Origin: Balanoglossus misakiensis
Taxonomy: Eukaryota > Hemichordata
Assembly (NCBI GenBank): GCA_040954595.2
Contig: CM082591.2
Coordinates: 5,270,001 to 5,334,000, forward strand
Direction: 5' to 3'
DNA: 64,000 bases
In this document: one piece after another, positions 60,501 through 64,000 of the stretch
Numbering within the stretch: the stretch's first letter is position 1
Layout: each line of letters starts with the position of its first letter
Program-made: the position numbers and the translations under genes
The notes under the pieces: generated by a model
What the model was told of the DNA's origin: nothing
The model's input: only the letters and a program-made list of their open reading frames with translations
Database searches by the model: none

Positions 60501-62827
60501 TTATGTCAGAAAGAAGGCCAGGCAAGGAAACTAAACAACATGGTATCCCTCCTCCACAAGCAATGGCCGACAAGACAAAGTTTAAAGAACAACACCATGA
60601 TATAACATATGAAGAGGCTGAAATTGGTCAACAAGTTCAACTTGATGGAACAACGGAAGCATCTCAATATGATAGGTCAAGCAGAAACGGTTCGGCCAGA
60701 AGCAACTCTTCGAAAACGTCTTTCAAAAAAGCTAGCAGAAGCTTGTTTTTGAAGGTCAAGGGTGTATTCGTCGGCAGACATGAGCGCATCGAAGGAGACG
60801 TGAGCAATCTCACGAAGGGCAAAGATGAAATCGAGAGTACCCAGAATGAGGATGAGGATGTGTATTCAGAAATAAACGACAAAGAAGGATCTCCTGATGG
60901 GAAGACTGCATATGAGCAGCACGTAGATGAAAGTCCCAGGGATAACCTGAAATTCATAAAAAAGATTGGACATCTTGTGTTGCCAACGGAGGAACGTGCT
61001 AAGCTATCAAATGGTGCCATTCAAGAGCCATCTGTCGATCAGAAAACAGAGAAAGAGACTGCAGGTGCGGCTACAGGGAACGTTAGCGTAGAGATGGAAC
61101 AAGCCAACAGGGACTGTCAAATTGAAATGACAGAAAATATATTGTACGATTTTGGTACTGATCCAATAATTGACGAGGAAAACGTTTACGCAAGTGTTGC
61201 AGATGACGAATTTGCTTCCGTAGACAATGTTCTGTACGAATCTAGTGAACAGGACGCATCTGTGGAGAAGGGTCGTGCTGTTACAGACACCATTGGCGAA
61301 CCCTGTCAGAATGCATCGCCATGTTCATCACAGGACAAAGAAATCACACCAAATTCTGGACACACTGGCAGCTTTGTGAAGAAGCGTGAACACCACAGAA
61401 ACACACAGGAGGGCAACACATCATATGCATCAGCTGATTATGGTGGAAAAGAGGTAGAACAGGAAGAAACACGTCGAGGAACAGATGACAACGACGCTGA
61501 CAATGTCTATTCAGAGATAGACACCAATGGCAACGAGGGGTTTGTGGACAACATCCTTTATGATGTCAAACCGCACGTGCCAAATCAGTCTGCAGGAAGC
61601 AAAGTTAATGATCGCAAACAGATCGAGGGGAAAGTCACCGGAAACCCAACGTCTTGTTCTAGTGACCCAACGGGTGACGGTGTTGTTACTGACAGGCGAA
61701 GAGACAGACCAATGCATGATCACGACACGTTTTTAAGAAAGTGTGATAGTGAGAATGGGGGGAGTAAACAGCCTGATTCAGGTACATTTGAAATGGTCGA
61801 CAATGTGTTATACGAATCAGTTGACCAAGATCTCACTGACAATACACACCAACCCAGAGGTATTGATACTAATGTGGCGGAAGGTATGGGGCGTAAGAAT
61901 ACAGATGATGCAGAAGAAGTCGTGTATGAGCTGGCAACAAGCAACCCACTGGCTAATAGGAGAGAAACAGAACAGAGTGAAACCCAAGGGCAAATGCAAA
62001 GCCCCGGCCAGCAGTGCACTAGTTTGACAGAAGGTATGGAGTGTAAGAAGACAGATGGTGCAGACTTAGTTGAGTATGAGCTGGCAACAAGCATCCCAGT
62101 GGCGAATAGGGCGGAAACTGAACAGAGTACATCCCAAGGGCAACTGCTAAGCCCTAGTCTGAAATTCCTGGAAATTGAACCCAACCCTGGTAGCAAAATT
62201 GTGCCTGTTTACCCAGAAATTACCACTACTGAAGTGGCGGCAACCAGTGGCGTGGAAGAAGCCGGCGACGAGGGGATGGTTGACAATATCCTCTACGATT
62301 CAATGGAAAACATGGTAAAAGATGTCTATGATGATGGCATGACTCTTGGCAATAGTGATCCTTTGACAGAAGGGGACACAGGACAATCAAACAACATGCA
62401 CGACAATAGTCACGACGGAGACGGTGTCTTCAGGAATGAAAACAGAGAGCAAATTGCCAAACAATCTGGCGTTGATGATAAGAGAAGAGATATGTCCTTA
62501 CCTGCAGCAGACATGGTTGACAATGTTATCTATGAGTCAATAGACAACGACCTAGACGATGGCGTTCAGGATGATTCGCCTAATACTAAACCGGTTTCCA
62601 TGAACGTTACTCACAGACACGACCCCTCGAAGGAAACTACTGCAGACCAAGCCAAAGGCAAAATGGGTTACCTGGCAAAGTTTGGACAGAAGGTGATGCC
62701 GGATGAACTTTCTCCTAGGTCCATTACGTCTCCCAAAGAGCTAGACGAACCGTCTAATGTCGATGGAGCCAGAGTTAGTAACAGGGAAGGTCATTTTGGA
62801 TACGGACCGGAAGTAACTGACGTGTAG
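54543..62827 (+). CDS. Mosaic type I receptor: SRCR-WSC-CUB-CCP-CCP-TM with 862-residue tyrosine-rich tail
   Basis: Ten exons: 54543-54621, 56325-56465, 57032-57202, 57520-57795, 58260-58610, 58885-59070, 59230-59406, 59557-59592, 59878-59953 and 60241-62827; 4080 nt, 1359 aa, all phases consistent. Signal peptide 1-25; SRCR 27-130, six Cys, split over two exons as for group A; WSC 131-222 (GCYRYN ... CLAYC ... ECYCG ... CGG); CUB 223-339 (CGGTVDGSGVIYSPGFPGGY, CTWRI); CCP 340-401 and 402-459; TM about 474-496; then YRRKCHQKPTRR and a tail in one exon. The tail is acidic with about 20 Tyr; the block VDN-(I/V)-(L/I)-Y-(D/E) occurs five times, and six Tyr fit Yxx(I/L/V), two of them strict ITIMs (Tyr1022 VLYESV, Tyr1262 VIYESI). 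Exons 2-8 are all phase 1-1. Intron 9 has a GC donor (AG/GCAAGT). Likely a cell-surface recognition receptor signalling by phosphotyrosine (inference). I know no named orthologue. Confidence 0.9.
61866..62160 (+). repeat. Internal 150-bp coding duplication in the receptor tail
   Basis: Two in-frame blocks of about 50 codons (EGMGRKNTDDAEEVVYELAT ... and EGMECKKTDGADLVEYELAT ...) are adjacent and similar, each carrying one YELA tyrosine (residues 1060 and 1110). Confidence 0.88.
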
Positions 62828-63663
62828 ATATCCTATCATCTGACTAACCGGAAATTGAAAGTGAGGGCAGTCACATCGCTCACAGGGGTAGTCATTATGA
62901 AGGGGTTAGCATATCACCGGGGATCGACATTGATTTGATTTTCAGTTATGGTAATACTGAGAAAACTATTCAGCTTCATGAAAAAATAGTATTGACAATA
63001 CGTTCATCCATCGAATTTAGTTTCAAGAAAGTTGTTATTGACATCAACATCCTTTCTCCCACCGGATTAAGCTTTAGGAAAATCCATTATTTTAACAATC
63101 TGTTCAACGCCACAGTCAGTTTCAAAGGTATTCATTTATTCAGCATTATGATACAGTATTATGACATGTCATAAATACATGATGTGATTTTAATAATTTT
63201 TGTTTATATTTGACGAGCTGCATTTTCTGCAGGATAAATGAGAAATAACGAACGATTGGTTTCACTGCCAACTGATCTACTATTGATAATGATTCCTCTT
63301 ATCCCAGACAGTGGTTCTTAATTGACTCAACACATTTTCTTTTACATGTTGAGTTTGATAATTGATTTGATTTTTGACTATATACATAATACATGATAAG
63401 CGCATGAATTGGTCATTATATTCCATTCTAAAGTCATAAACGCCATGCTAGTATATGTCACAGTGTGGGGTTTTTGATTTCACTTTATCGTCCCATGAAA
63501 ATCATAAACATAATCATAAAGAAAATAGTCATAATTAATGGTGTATTCACTTGTATACAGTGAATAGTCAAACATTTTGTTACATGCTGTCGTCATATGT
63601 CAGTCTGCTCCCTCCGAATATAGTCAAGACGATATATCACCACACTTTTAAATGTACAGCCAT
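62828..63663. other. Intergenic between convergent genes
   Basis: 3' flank of the receptor (plus) and of the arylsulfatase-like gene (minus). AT-rich; no ORF with a domain and no canonical AATAAA seen shortly after the receptor stop. Confidence 0.55.
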
Positions 63664-63833
63664 CTAGCACCAACCCGGGGACCACACGCCACCAAAGTTA
63701 CTTGGGTGAGATTCTTCCGATGCATCTGGAAAGAATGAAGGGGTACCATCCATGTAACTTTCGGCTCGTTCTTGGAGCTCTCGAACCTTCTCGGGCATAA
63801 CTTCTGACAAATCGTGTGTCTCTCTGGGGTCGT
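63664..63833 (-). CDS. Arylsulfatase B-like, last coding exon (partial gene)
   Basis: The exon (acceptor TTATAG; 2 nt plus 55 codons and TAG) encodes DPRETHDLSEVMPEKVREL ... FPDASEES ... NFGGVWSPGWC. In arylsulfatases B/I/J the C-terminus reads DPCE-x-N-(I/L)-(A/S) ... YP--V--L ... GGVWGPW, so this is the end of such a lysosomal or secreted sulfatase. The catalytic Cys/Ser-x-Pro-x-Arg site would be in exons beyond the right edge. I found no upstream exon within 63834-64000. Confidence 0.8.
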
Positions 63834-64000
63834 CTATAAGAAAATATGCAATTCATAAAAAAATAAGAAATTAGAGAAAACGCGAGTCTCATTATTGTGA
63901 AATGTCAGAAAACAGGTCCCAACTCATAAAAGGACCTTTGTCATAGCCCTTCAAAACATGGTGGAATAATATGTCATCCACAACCACAGGACTGTATTTT
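63834..64000. other. Intron sequence of the arylsulfatase-like gene
   Basis: Presumed intron 5' (on the minus strand) to the last exon; no coding segment recognised. Confidence 0.5.

Overview
This is animal nuclear DNA. Genes are split by many GT-AG introns, introns are short to medium, and microsatellites and small inverted-repeat transposons are scattered throughout. The gene set fits an invertebrate deuterostome, and amphioxus (Branchiostoma) is my best guess: FAD synthase, sigma-class glutathione transferases, a histamine-methyltransferase-like enzyme, a family of LRR-Ig membrane receptors with lamprey-VLR-like repeats, and a mosaic SRCR/WSC/CUB/CCP receptor. The organism assignment is inference from gene content, not proof.

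Left part (1-26 kb), all genes on the minus strand. The first coding exon of an SLC7 amino-acid transporter lies at 247-727 and the rest is off the left edge. After about 5 kb without a recognisable gene comes a complete 12-exon FAD synthase gene (5775-12636; 559 codons by my splice model). Next is an intronless ORF that keeps the two ends of an IS1595/ISXO2-type transposase but not its catalytic middle (13283-13891). Two tandem sigma-class GST genes follow, with five exons each; four of the five exons are identical in length between the two. An HNMT-like methyltransferase lies at 21405-23143. Between and inside these genes sit a 556-bp foldback element with 228-bp arms and a 9-bp target duplication (MULE-like), a 0.2-kb MITE, a second inverted-repeat element, and 22-bp and 103-bp tandem arrays that each start almost at a splice donor.

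Middle part (26-54.6 kb). Six minus-strand genes encode type I membrane receptors: signal peptide, LRRNT, 9-12 LRRs, LRRCT, one Ig domain, a Ser/Thr-rich stalk, a TM helix and a short tail. Each open reading frame is a single exon preceded by a 3' splice site, so a non-coding 5' exon is expected. There are three types: A (26.4-28.7 kb), B (31.9, 36.7 and 46.3 kb) and C (40.5 and 50.1 kb). B+C pairs form a roughly 9.5-kb tandem segmental duplication. Type B tails carry an ITAM-like pair of YxxL motifs; two of the three also have a YVN (GRB2-type) motif. Type C tails have neither.

Right part (54.5-64 kb). On the plus strand, divergent from the last LRR-Ig gene, is a complete ten-exon gene for a 1359-residue receptor: signal peptide, group-A SRCR, WSC, CUB, two CCPs, TM, and an 862-residue tyrosine-rich cytoplasmic tail with a repeated VDN-(I/V)-(L/I)-Y-(D/E) motif. 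The end of the segmental duplication falls inside the signal-peptide exon of this gene, leaving a truncated copy of that exon at 44818-44873. The window closes with the last exon of an arylsulfatase B-like gene on the minus strand. Read together, the right half looks like a compact, actively duplicating locus of candidate immune receptors with phosphotyrosine signalling tails. That function is inferred from domains and motifs only.
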